The notes under the pieces were generated by a model that saw nothing but the letters and a program-made list of their open reading frames with translations, had not been told where the DNA came from and searched no databases. Both the position numbers and the translations under genes were made by a program. From positions 56,095 to 100,332 of the forward strand of contig DCDZ01000016.1 in NCBI GenBank assembly GCA_002316675.1: a stretch of DNA of 44,238 nucleotides. The letters are read 5' to 3'. This DNA is from Tyzzerella sp. UBA1042. Lineage in GTDB: Bacteria > Bacillota > Clostridia > Lachnospirales > Anaerotignaceae. Of this stretch, positions 32,848-41,091 are shown piece after piece. The stretch's first letter is position 1. Every line of letters begins with the position of its first letter.

Positions 32848-34633
32848 AATAAAGTTTCTACAACTCAAGAAGGGATTCATCAATAGGGAGGAGAGGCAGT
32901 TGTATGCGAATAAAATAAAAGATTTATTTACAATATTATCCATCGGTGCCATTAACACAGTATATCAACCCATTGTTTCTCTGGAAAACGGAGAAGTTCT
33001 TGCCTATGAAGCCCTAAGCAGAATTGCATTGCCTGCTTGTAAGCTAAATATTGAAGAGCTTTTTCATTTGGCCTCGCGGGAATTTAAGCTTTGGGATTTG
33101 GAAAAGCTGTGCCGGACAAAGGCCCTTGAAAATGCAATCCATAAGCCTAACAATGTAAAGCTGTTTATTAATGTTGACCCCAACGTGATTCATGATCCAG
33201 AGGTTTTTGCCGGCTTTACACAAGAGAAGCTCCAGCAATATGGTTTGCGGCCCGATGACATTATATTTGAAATTACAGAAAAAAGCGCCATCAGTCACAT
33301 GGGTACCTTTACCGCAGCAGTAAACCATTATCAGCAGCAGCAGTTTAAAATTGCCATTGATGATTTTGGTTCCGGTTATTCGGGAATGAACCGGGTGTGT
33401 GCATTCTCCCCCAATTACCTAAAGATTGATATGCAGTTGATAAGAAATATCGATTCAGACGCAATGAAAAAATCGGCAGTGGCGGCAATTGCAAAATTTT
33501 GCAGAGAATCGGGTATTGCCACCATTGCTGAAGGAATTGAGACAGAGGCTGAATTGAAAACGCTGATCGATCTAAATATTGAGTATGGACAAGGCTACTA
33601 TTTGGGACGACCGGAACAAAAATTTCAGGAGATTTCTCCGGCCCTTAAAATATATATTGAAAATATAAATTACGGAAAAAATATGTCGGGGATACTGGGG
33701 GAAATCGGAGCACTTGCCATTAAGAAATACTGTGTGGCGGAAGGAGATAACATCATTGAAGTCTTTACTGCAATGAAAAATAATTCGGAAATCACCGAGG
33801 CCTGTGTTTTGAACGATAAAAATAAAATAACGGGTATGCTGACCCGAAGCTTTATTTTTGAAAAATTCAGCGGACAATTTGGCTATACGCTTAGTAAGAG
33901 AGTGAAAGCAAAGAATTTTACCCAGCAGGATTTTTTGGTGGTGGATAGGAAAACCCCCATTGAAAAGGCGGCAGAATTGGCCATGTCTCGTGCTTTTTCT
34001 CAGGTGTATGATGCCATTGTGGTGACTGAAAACAAGGAATTTTTAGGTATTGTGACCATACAGGATCTTCTAAATGCCGCCATCAGTATTCAGGTCAGCA
34101 GAGCAAAATCCTCCAATCCACTGACGGGATTACCCGGAAATACAGAAATACAAAGGCGTATTTCTTCAAAAATCGGTACGCAGCAGCCCTGCTCTTTTAT
34201 CTATATAGATATAGATAGCTTTAAGCCGTATAATGATGCCTATGGCTTTACCATGGGAGATCAAATGATTATTGCTTTAGGCAATGCCTTAAAAGAGTGT
34301 GCAGAAAACGGAGATTTTGTGGGGCATATTGGCGGGGATGATTTTGTGATGATTTCCAATCATCATCGTGACGAAGGGTTTTGCCAAAAAATCATTGACT
34401 TGTTTTCAGAAAGGACAAAAAGTCTTTATACAAAAGAGGACGTGGAGAAAGGGTTTATTGTCTCAAGAAACAGAAGCGGTTTTACGGATACCTTTTCTCT
34501 GGCAACCATTTCCATTGCCGTCGTGACCAATCGGTCAAAAGAATTTTCCGATTTAAACGAGCTGTCAAAAGTGATTGCCCATACAAAAAAACTTGCAAAA
34601 ATGGAGAGTGGAAATTCTATTATTATTATCTAA
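32825..34633 (+). CDS. EAL-CBS-CBS-GGDEF c-di-GMP signalling protein
   Basis: A 602-residue protein. The EAL domain (about 40-275) keeps YEALSRI, the N in FINVDP, FEITEKS, DDFGSGYSGM, LKIDMQL and AEGIETEAE, so it should hydrolyse c-di-GMP. A CBS pair (about 290-425) may sense adenine nucleotides. The C-terminal GGDEF domain (about 440-600) has DIDSFKPYNDAYG but its signature is G-G-D-D-F, with Asp for the catalytic Glu, so cyclase activity is doubtful. The GTG at 32825 lies 9 bases after GGAGG and inside the end of the MCP gene (23-base overlap). TTG 32900, also behind a strong GGGAGG, is an alternative that still keeps the whole EAL domain. Confidence 0.9.
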   Translation: MILKKSVEIKFLQLKKGFINREERQLYANKIKDLFTILSIGAINTVYQPIVSLENGEVLAYEALSRIALPACKLNIEELFHLASREFKLWDLEKLCRTKALENAIHKPNNVKLFINVDPNVIHDPEVFAGFTQEKLQQYGLRPDDIIFEITEKSAISHMGTFTAAVNHYQQQQFKIAIDDFGSGYSGMNRVCAFSPNYLKIDMQLIRNIDSDAMKKSAVAAIAKFCRESGIATIAEGIETEAELKTLIDLNIEYGQGYYLGRPEQKFQEISPALKIYIENINYGKNMSGILGEIGALAIKKYCVAEGDNIIEVFTAMKNNSEITEACVLNDKNKITGMLTRSFIFEKFSGQFGYTLSKRVKAKNFTQQDFLVVDRKTPIEKAAELAMSRAFSQVYDAIVVTENKEFLGIVTIQDLLNAAISIQVSRAKSSNPLTGLPGNTEIQRRISSKIGTQQPCSFIYIDIDSFKPYNDAYGFTMGDQMIIALGNALKECAENGDFVGHIGGDDFVMISNHHRDEGFCQKIIDLFSERTKSLYTKEDVEKGFIVSRNRSGFTDTFSLATISIAVVTNRSKEFSDLNELSKVIAHTKKLAKMESGNSIIII

Positions 34634-34694
34634 GGGGAGGAAATTTGAGGCATCTTATGCCTTGTTCCAAGCTTATGAAAATAATATTATATAC

Positions 34695-34741
34695 AAAAAA
34701 GCCCGAGGTTGAGAAGCGTAGAAATGTTTCTCATACGGGCT
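34695..34741 (-). terminator. Terminator of the csp-sleC operon
   Basis: AGCCCG / CGGGCT outer stem (34700-34741) with an inner GAGAA / TTTCTC stem, followed on the minus strand by a T run (complement of 34695-34699). It is 30 bases past the sleC stop and may also serve the convergent EAL-CBS-GGDEF gene. Confidence 0.75.
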
Positions 34742-34770
34742 ATCTTGCGTTTGGAAAAAAGCGTAAAAAT

Positions 34771-36012
34771 TTAGGAAAGCCTTTGTACCGCTACAAAAAC
34801 ATCGGAAATTTTGTACCAAGTAGGGTAATTTACCTCGCCGGTTTGAGGTAAATTAAATATTTGCTGAAACACTCTGACAGACTCTGCAGTGTCTGCACCA
34901 TATTCCCCATCTTCGATCAGCTTGGGTATCAAGGGATAATTATTGGAGATGGCATTAATCTGCTCTTGAATGGTGCTCACTGCCGCACCCGTTGCGCCTA
35001 TTCCAAGGGTTGTGCCGGGGAAGGACATAGGAATGCCGTCAACCTTTTCTGCTTCTTGTATAAAAATACTGCTTCCATAGTAATTCCGCAAAATTTGCAG
35101 GGCATTTAAGCCTTGGTCTCCAAGGTTTTTAGAACCCCATTGGCTCAACCATCCTTCACGGATGACTCTTACGCCATCACAGTATTGTGTAAATAATGGC
35201 TGCCTGATATCAGGTCTTGCGATATACGTTGTGAAAATTTCATCCACCACTTCAGAAATTTCTTGAAAAATATTTCTGCCGAAGGTAAAAGCCTGATCAA
35301 AGGCAGTACTGTTTGTTATGGTGAAATCAAATCCTTTTCCCCGATACCACTCCGTATACACTCTATTGAGTGTGAAGGATAGAATTACGTGAACATTTGC
35401 CTTTAAAGTTTCTCTGGGCCATGTGGCATAAATTTCACTGCTGGCCACATTCTTTATATAGTCTTTAAAATCCACAGTATAGTTTGGTGCGGAGGTATCC
35501 TCCGGCCGGCCTGCATGGACGACAACAATACTGGGAATCACCGCTTCCGGCAATACCACCTGGTTGCTGGGAAAGGGCAGCTTTTTGATTTCTGCTTCCG
35601 GAATTTTCGGCGGATAGTCCCCAAACAAAACAGGATAAGGTATATTAATATCTGCAAAGCTTGGTGTTAATTTTACCTCCTGCACCGCTGTTGTTTCAGG
35701 AAAGATCTGCACATTATTAATGATGGCTTCTTCATAGTCCGGTAGGGAAACACGAACATTATATTGATTGAAAGGACGGGGCATATCGGCTTCCAGGGAG
35801 TATTCCAGAGGCGGTGCGCTTAAAGGAATGGGGGAAAGCTCCCCCCAAGCATTGGTCTGTGCTTCCTCAATGATGCTGTTATCATAGGGATCAAAAACGG
35901 TTACGGTTGCCCCTGCTGCAGGCAACCCTATATTTGTAAGAAAGGTATTGATGCGGAGCATTCCTGTTCCGCCTAAGTAGTTTTCTCGTAAAAAAAGTCT
36001 GCCGTTTGACAT
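34771..36012 (-). CDS. sleC: Spore cortex-lytic enzyme SleC
   Basis: SleC is a pro-enzyme stored in the spore and cleaved by Csp proteases at germination to degrade cortex peptidoglycan. The N-terminal region contains a beta-rich prodomain-like part (GLPAAGATVTVFDPYDN). The central SleC-specific segment is clear (VDFKDYIKNVASSEIYATWP, LNRVYTEWYRGKGFDFTITN, STAFDQAF). The C-terminal 70 residues are a peptidoglycan-binding domain (GIGATGAAVSTIQEQINAI ... VRVFQQIFNL). The ATG at 36012 follows AGGAGGCG, giving 413 residues; the frame extends to 36084 but that part lies inside the upstream csp gene. It is last in the csp-csp-sleC operon. Confidence 0.92.
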   Translation of the reverse strand: MSNGRLFLRENYLGGTGMLRINTFLTNIGLPAAGATVTVFDPYDNSIIEEAQTNAWGELSPIPLSAPPLEYSLEADMPRPFNQYNVRVSLPDYEEAIINNVQIFPETTAVQEVKLTPSFADINIPYPVLFGDYPPKIPEAEIKKLPFPSNQVVLPEAVIPSIVVVHAGRPEDTSAPNYTVDFKDYIKNVASSEIYATWPRETLKANVHVILSFTLNRVYTEWYRGKGFDFTITNSTAFDQAFTFGRNIFQEISEVVDEIFTTYIARPDIRQPLFTQYCDGVRVIREGWLSQWGSKNLGDQGLNALQILRNYYGSSIFIQEAEKVDGIPMSFPGTTLGIGATGAAVSTIQEQINAISNNYPLIPKLIEDGEYGADTAESVRVFQQIFNLPQTGEVNYPTWYKISDVFVAVQRLS

Positions 36013-36031
36013 AGTTCGCCTCCTGAAAAAT

Positions 36032-37762
36032 TCATTGTAAATAGTAGTTAATGACGGATTCTCTGATGACTGAAAAACTCCCAAATAAGTTTAGCTTTCC
36101 ATAGCCCCATTTAATATTGGGAAAAACCATATTTTCTTCCCGGGTGGCTCCGCTGATTAAAAATGTCCGTATTAAGTCGCCATCCATAGAAGGAATATTT
36201 CCCTGCGCGATGGCCCATTCCAATAAAAGGGCGGAAGCCCCTGCGGTAATGGCCGCTGCCACAGAGGTTCCTGTTTTCGTACCCGCTCCCGTAGGGTATA
36301 TACCGGCTACATTTACCCCCGGCGCAACAATATCCGGCGCCATACGAGGCAGCCTTGTCGGCCCCCATGAAGAGGAAACATAAAGACTGTTATCATTGCT
36401 GTTATAGGCACCGCAGGTTACGGTTCTAAGGGCCGTCGCGGGATAGACAATGGTATATTCCGGCACAGGCTTTAATAGCTCAACATATTCGCTCACCTGT
36501 CCGGTAATGGGCAGCCATACAAAATAGTCGCCGCTAACAATAGCGTCTCCAAACAGCGTGATGTCCCAGATTCCCTGAGTGGCATTACGGAATCCGATCC
36601 AAATAATATTGCTGACACTTTTATAATATTCAATGGAAACGGTAGTATCTTCAAACACCAGTTTTTCCGTATACCCCAGCCCAACCTTAAAAGGAAGTCT
36701 TGCAATGACTTCTCCTGTTGGCGAGGTGATACTGGCGGATATTTTATCATAAGCCGGGCCATATACCGTTAAGGAAAAAAATTCGTTCTGCCTGCCCACA
36801 TTGACGCTGAAGGTTTCCGTTGCACCCGTGCGCTGCAAGGTTCCTTGAGAGTGATGCCTTGCATTGCTTTCGTTTCCCGCTGCCGCAACAAAAACATAGC
36901 CTGCCCTTTGGGAAGCAAAGGAGATATAATCCTCCAGCAGTGTATGACCGTCATGTCCGCTGGAATTGGAGCCTAAGGTGATACACATTACAATAGGCAA
37001 AATCAATTCTTCCGCCCGGTCCATTATAAATTTCATTCCCAATATAAAATCAGTAGATTGAAAAAGATTCGGGTTATCCACCGGCAAAAGAAATTTATCA
37101 ATGTAGTATGGATTCGCCCGTCTCAGCCTTACGGCAATGATATAAGCTTTCGGCGCAGCGCCAATGTATTCTCCGCTCTCGTTGCTGGCGGCAACAGAGG
37201 CCATAAAGGTTCCGTGTCCGTCTGCATCAATGGAGGGCACAATGGAGAGGGGATCATCGGAAGCCAAAGCACGGTTGATATCCTCCTGTGTGTAAACAGC
37301 GCCGAAGTAAAGATCCTCCGGTCTATCCCCGTCTATAGTTTGATCCCATATATAAAGTATTTTTGAGGAGCCGTCTTCAAAGCGAAATGCTTCTTTTGTA
37401 TAATCAATGCCGGTATCCACAAAACCAATAATCACATTTCTTCCGCTGAGGTTTAGAAAGGGCTGATTTTGTATTTGTGTGATACCGCTGTCTTCGTTAC
37501 TTTTACTGTCCAAGGGCGACAATATTTTTGGAAAAAATTCGTTATAATCATTGCCTAATGCTTCAAACAACGGAATCAAATTATTTCTGTGGGTATATAC
37601 CACAATCAGCTCATTTGCCATCTCTGTTCCAAGCTTCAAGTAAGGCTTGTCGCTCACAAACTGTTTGAATCTGTCTGTATTGATTACGTTAAAATCTACT
37701 GTTGTAGGAAGCTTAATGAACTCTGACAACGGCAGGTCAATATCATCTAAATTTGCAGCCAA
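36032..37762 (-). CDS. Subtilisin-like germination protease, Csp family (second)
   Basis: An S8-family Csp protease of 576 residues. The triad is intact: Asp116 (GFVDTGID), His183 (DGHGTFMASVAA) and Ser500 (KTGTSVAAA), with oxyanion Asn297 (AAGNESN). An N-terminal prodomain of about 105 residues and the family's beta-rich jelly-roll insert (about 310-440) are present. In Clostridia, Csp proteases cleave pro-SleC; in C. difficile two of the three are catalytically dead, which is not the case here. The start is TTG 37762, 8 bases after AGGAGGA and overlapping the end of the first csp gene by 16 bases. sleC begins 19 bases after its stop. Confidence 0.9.
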   Translation of the reverse strand: MAANLDDIDLPLSEFIKLPTTVDFNVINTDRFKQFVSDKPYLKLGTEMANELIVVYTHRNNLIPLFEALGNDYNEFFPKILSPLDSKSNEDSGITQIQNQPFLNLSGRNVIIGFVDTGIDYTKEAFRFEDGSSKILYIWDQTIDGDRPEDLYFGAVYTQEDINRALASDDPLSIVPSIDADGHGTFMASVAASNESGEYIGAAPKAYIIAVRLRRANPYYIDKFLLPVDNPNLFQSTDFILGMKFIMDRAEELILPIVMCITLGSNSSGHDGHTLLEDYISFASQRAGYVFVAAAGNESNARHHSQGTLQRTGATETFSVNVGRQNEFFSLTVYGPAYDKISASITSPTGEVIARLPFKVGLGYTEKLVFEDTTVSIEYYKSVSNIIWIGFRNATQGIWDITLFGDAIVSGDYFVWLPITGQVSEYVELLKPVPEYTIVYPATALRTVTCGAYNSNDNSLYVSSSWGPTRLPRMAPDIVAPGVNVAGIYPTGAGTKTGTSVAAAITAGASALLLEWAIAQGNIPSMDGDLIRTFLISGATREENMVFPNIKWGYGKLNLFGSFSVIRESVINYYLQ

Positions 37763-39516
37763 AAAGCATCTCCTCCTAACTGATATTCTACTAAATAATT
37801 CATCGTATTATATAAACAAAGGGTCCCATATCCAAAAGAGGCGTTTGGATAAACAATGCCATCATTTCTTGCCGCTCCTAATCGCAGAAATGCCCGGATA
37901 CGCTCTCCATAAAGGTATGGATCATTATTATTTATGATGCCCCATTGCATCATTAACGCTGCTGCCCCTGTAACAAAGGGTGCCGCTACACTGGTACCGT
38001 TAAAGGTATCATAGCCGCCGCCGCTTCTTGTAGTTAATATATCAATGGCAGGGGCGGCAATATCAGGATAGGATGCGATATTGCCTAGCTCGCCTCTTCC
38101 GGAGAATAAGGCGATGTTGCCCACACGGGCATTATATCCCGCAACCCGAACAACCTTATCCGCCGTAGCCGGAATGGTGATGGTATTATATGGATCAGGA
38201 TCTGTAAAAGCCGTTCCGATGCCTACCTCTTCCACTGTGGGAAGCCATATATGATAATTTCCGTCCACAATGGTTCCCGGAATCAGCCTTAACCTGACCA
38301 AGCCCTGAGGCAAAGTCCCTTGGGTTGCATTCATTGTAAAATAAATCTCCTGCGCTGTAGAATAGTGAGAAGGCTGGCCGTAAAATACATTCCAAACAAA
38401 GGTGGGCCGTCTAACCGTTTTTGTTTGGCTTTCGATATTAACCACACCGGAAGAATTTCCATCAGGAAATATCATCTCAACGGCAAAAGCATCCGCAAAA
38501 TTTTTCCAGAGAGAAAGGTAGACGGTTTCCACGCCGGGGCCAATAAAAAATTCCAGATCCTGCACTTCGCCGGTTTGAAGCTGCCCATGAAAATGGTGGC
38601 CGGCTGCGCCTTCATTGCCCGTAGGTATAATGATCGAAGTTTTCCAATTTGCAGAAATCTCTGTTATGAAGGTTTCAAACAAGGAATCTCCTCTGTGGGA
38701 GCCATTGTTCATGCCAAAGCTCATGTTAATGCAAATGGGCTTTCTGAGTCTCTTTGCCTTATCAATGACATATTTCAGCGCCCGCATGATTTCTGTTGAT
38801 CTTGCAAAGGACTCATAGCCCCTGTAACCAACCTTCACTGCGATAATATCGGCCTCCGGCGCAACGCCACGGTTTGTGCCTCCGCTGGTTCTTCCATTGC
38901 CTGCCGCAATGCCTGCTACCGCTGTTCCATGGCCATTCGTATCCATGCTTCGTACAACCTGATAGGGGGTTTCGGATAAAATGGCATTATTGATCTGCTG
39001 ATTATTGTATTCTGCGCCGCCTTGAAATCCAACGGGAGGAGTGCCTGTTTCTGTTTGATCCCAAATGAAAAGAATCCGGCTGGTTCCGTCATCATTTTGA
39101 AAATCGGGGTGCAAATAGTCAATTCCGGAATCTATGATTGCTACGATTACGCCATTTCCTCTTAAATTGAATCCGTCCGCCCGCTGCACAGAGGGGATAC
39201 AACTGCTTACCAAGCTGTTACTTACCTCAAAGTATAATTGTTTAGGCAATTCCAAATGCTCAATTTCAGAGTAACTGCTTAAATTGGGAATCTGCGCTCT
39301 GTCTATGGTTATAATTGCATAGTTTTCATACACAATTTCTGCTTGTGCACCAAGGGCATTTGCTACCGCTACGATATCCCCATTAAATTTGGCGATTACC
39401 TCTAATATGTTGGAATCGGGCTCAACAATCTCTAAAAATTCATATTCATCAAATACTTCAGATGAAAATATGTCTTTTTTATTAGAAGCCGTAAGCTTGC
39501 TTCGTCTGGTGGACAT
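37747..39516 (-). CDS. Subtilisin-like germination protease, Csp family (first)
   Basis: An S8-family Csp protease of 589 residues with intact triad Asp129 (AIIDSGID), His196 (TNGHGTAVAGIAAG) and Ser509 (FNGTSVAAPFV), and Asn301 (PTGNEGA) for the oxyanion hole. The prodomain covers about 1-105. The segment from about 310 to 440 forms the jelly-roll insert typical of Csp proteins. I use ATG 39516, since the ribosome site GGGAG (39529-39525) overlaps the in-frame GTG at 39525. Its stop lies within the start of the second csp gene. Compared with the second protease, the Ser motif (GTSVAAP) is the more canonical. Confidence 0.91.
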   Translation of the reverse strand: MSTRRSKLTASNKKDIFSSEVFDEYEFLEIVEPDSNILEVIAKFNGDIVAVANALGAQAEIVYENYAIITIDRAQIPNLSSYSEIEHLELPKQLYFEVSNSLVSSCIPSVQRADGFNLRGNGVIVAIIDSGIDYLHPDFQNDDGTSRILFIWDQTETGTPPVGFQGGAEYNNQQINNAILSETPYQVVRSMDTNGHGTAVAGIAAGNGRTSGGTNRGVAPEADIIAVKVGYRGYESFARSTEIMRALKYVIDKAKRLRKPICINMSFGMNNGSHRGDSLFETFITEISANWKTSIIIPTGNEGAAGHHFHGQLQTGEVQDLEFFIGPGVETVYLSLWKNFADAFAVEMIFPDGNSSGVVNIESQTKTVRRPTFVWNVFYGQPSHYSTAQEIYFTMNATQGTLPQGLVRLRLIPGTIVDGNYHIWLPTVEEVGIGTAFTDPDPYNTITIPATADKVVRVAGYNARVGNIALFSGRGELGNIASYPDIAAPAIDILTTRSGGGYDTFNGTSVAAPFVTGAAALMMQWGIINNNDPYLYGERIRAFLRLGAARNDGIVYPNASFGYGTLCLYNTMNYLVEYQLGGDAFWLQI

Positions 39517-39532
39517 AATTTTCACTCCCTGC

Positions 39533-39799
39533 CTAGCAAAATTCTAAGATATTTGATAACAGTATTGTGCGGTATACCCAAGTTTGGTTCATTTTGATAT
39601 AACCTGAAAGCTGCTTCTCGTCACAGGCTTTTACTAAGATCCAGCAACTTGTTTGATCCTTCAAGGTTAGGTAAACGATGGTGTCTGTCAGATTTTTTAA
39701 TAATGGAATATAAGTTTGCGTTAACAGGTGTTTATTTTTGGGAGGATACTTTAATACTGCTTTTTGTGCATCGTTTAAGTGAAATGAATTATAAGGCAT
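39533..39799 (-). CDS. Small protein of unknown function leading the csp operon
   Basis: An 88-residue protein I do not recognise. The ATG is preceded by AAAGGA and its stop is only 16 bases from the first csp start, so it should be cotranscribed with csp-csp-sleC. There is no signal peptide or long hydrophobic span. Much of it alternates hydrophobic and polar residues as in beta strands (DTIVYLTLKDQTSCWILVKA). Location suggests a role in spore germination, perhaps binding a protease, but that is only guilt by association. It could also be an unrelated small gene. Confidence 0.6.
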   Translation of the reverse strand: MPYNSFHLNDAQKAVLKYPPKNKHLLTQTYIPLLKNLTDTIVYLTLKDQTSCWILVKACDEKQLSGYIKMNQTWVYRTILLSNILEFC

Positions 39800-39882
39800 A
39801 ATCGTCGTCCTTTCCGTTGTATTCTTATATTATATTAATAGCACTCCTTAAAAATGCCTGACTTTCTGGAGGGTACTGCCCT

Positions 39883-40038
39883 GTGATTACGGCGGAAGAG
39901 TTTCCTTGCGGCTGCATTTTAGAAGGAAAGGAAAATTTATATGAAAACCGTCTTTTGGCAGAAAAAGAGGATTTTTACCAGACATACAGAGAAAAAAGGC
40001 TGTATATAAAAATGAAAGGATTGACAAACAGATGTTAG
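39883..40038 (+). CDS. Possible 51-residue small protein
   Basis: A GTG-started frame placed 9 bases after GGAGGG (39868-39873). The product is charged and Tyr-rich, has C-G-C near the N-terminus, and its last codons contain the -35 box of the promoter at 40021. No family is recognised. It is supported only by the ribosome site and reasonable composition, so it may be chance or the tail of a decayed gene. Confidence 0.3.
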   Translation: MITAEEFPCGCILEGKENLYENRLLAEKEDFYQTYREKRLYIKMKGLTNRC

Positions 40039-40056
40039 TTAGTATAAACTAACTAA
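40021..40056 (+). promoter_or_regulatory. Promoter with a perfect operator around its -10 box
   Basis: -35 TTGACA (40021-40026), 16-bp spacer, -10 TATAAA (40043-40048). The -10 box is exactly the six-base centre of a perfect inverted repeat with arms TTAGTTAG (40035-40042) and CTAACTAA (40049-40056). This is how TetR- and MarR-type repressor sites often sit. The first real gene downstream is the HD-GYP gene at 40212; a 13-codon frame (MSSKGIHIVSSGA, 40077-40118) lies in the leader. Confidence 0.7.
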
Positions 40057-40211
40057 AGAAAAGAGATACCTTTCGATGAGTTCAAAGGGAATTCACATTG
40101 TTTCTTCTGGGGCATAGAGAAGAACTGTGGGCAGTATAAGTGTTTTATGCCGACAAATTTGATTTTGATACTAAGGATATATTTTCTTGATAGAGAACGG
40201 GCGGTTTGTGT

Positions 40212-40853
40212 ATGAATAAAAAATCTTCATTTTATAGAAACGGAATCGATTATCATGAAATTATTGAGTGCATCACCAGTGCATTGGATGCAAAGGATGC
40301 GAATACGGCAGGGCATTCCAAGCGGGTAAGTGAGCTTTCCTTAGAGGTTTGCAGGCTGCTTGATATGGATAGCAGTGAAAGTGAAAAAATACATATTGCG
40401 GCCCATCTTCATGATATTGGCAAGATCGGTGTTCCGGATCATGTGTTAAATAAGGATGGAAAGCTTACTGCTGAAGAATGGGAATGTATGAAAAAACATC
40501 CTCAAATTGGTGCTGAAATTCTTAGTAAGTCTCATCATCTGATTGAAGTAAAGGATATGGTGTTATGTCACCATGAAAGGATAGATGGCAAGGGGTATCC
40601 CCTAGGGTTAGTGGGCCACGAAATTCCTTTCGGTGCGAAAATCATAGCGGTGTGTGATTCCATCGACGCCATGCTGTCAGACAGAAGCTATAGAAAATCC
40701 CATTCCTACGAGTACTGCTATGGAGAAATCAGAAAAAATTTAGGTGTTATGTATGATTTTGAAATTGGCAGCCTGGTGCTGGAGCATTGGGATATGGTGA
40801 TTCAGCTGTATAAGCAATATAGAAAAGAAATTTTGAATAAAAAGATTATTTAA
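40212..40853 (+). CDS. HD-GYP domain phosphodiesterase
   Basis: A 213-residue protein that is almost entirely an HD-GYP domain. It shows AGHSKRVSELS, the metal-binding HLHDIGKIGVPD, HPQIGAEIL and the signature HHERIDGKGYPLGL, followed by DSIDAMLSDRSYRK. HD-GYP proteins hydrolyse c-di-GMP to pGpG or GMP, and a few act on cGAMP. No sensor domain is fused, so regulation is likely transcriptional, through the operator at 40021-40056 about 155 bases upstream. ATG 40212 is taken over TTG 40206; the ribosome site (GAACGGGCGG) is poor in either case. Confidence 0.9.
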   Translation: MNKKSSFYRNGIDYHEIIECITSALDAKDANTAGHSKRVSELSLEVCRLLDMDSSESEKIHIAAHLHDIGKIGVPDHVLNKDGKLTAEEWECMKKHPQIGAEILSKSHHLIEVKDMVLCHHERIDGKGYPLGLVGHEIPFGAKIIAVCDSIDAMLSDRSYRKSHSYEYCYGEIRKNLGVMYDFEIGSLVLEHWDMVIQLYKQYRKEILNKKII

Positions 40854-40995
40854 GTCAGGATTGTTCCCATTCCTGCTGCAAGAAATACCTCTTTTCAGTG
40901 AAGGGAAAGGCCTGACCATGGGGAATACCTATAAAAACAGGACGGAAGGCTGCTCCTTAAACTTTGTTTGGTTCTTTGGGTTCAATCAACCGTAA

Positions 40996-41054
40996 AAACC
41001 TCCTTTGATAAAATACAAACGGTTTCCCAACCGCTGAAATATCAAAGGAGGTTT
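40996..41054. terminator. Long hairpin between convergent genes
   Basis: A 15-bp perfect inverted repeat (40996-41010 with 41040-41054) encloses an inner CGGTT / AACCG hairpin. On the minus strand it runs into five T residues, so it should terminate the comM-yoaK transcript; on the plus strand GTTTCAGTTT is a weaker tail for the HD-GYP gene. Confidence 0.7.
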
Positions 41055-41091
41055 CAGTTTGAAAGCCCATGCAGTCAATCAGAGAAAGCAC

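Noticed and set aside
36013..36084. 24-residue extension of SleC
   Set aside because: It overlaps the csp gene and lacks a ribosome site, whereas ATG 36012 has AGGAGG in place.
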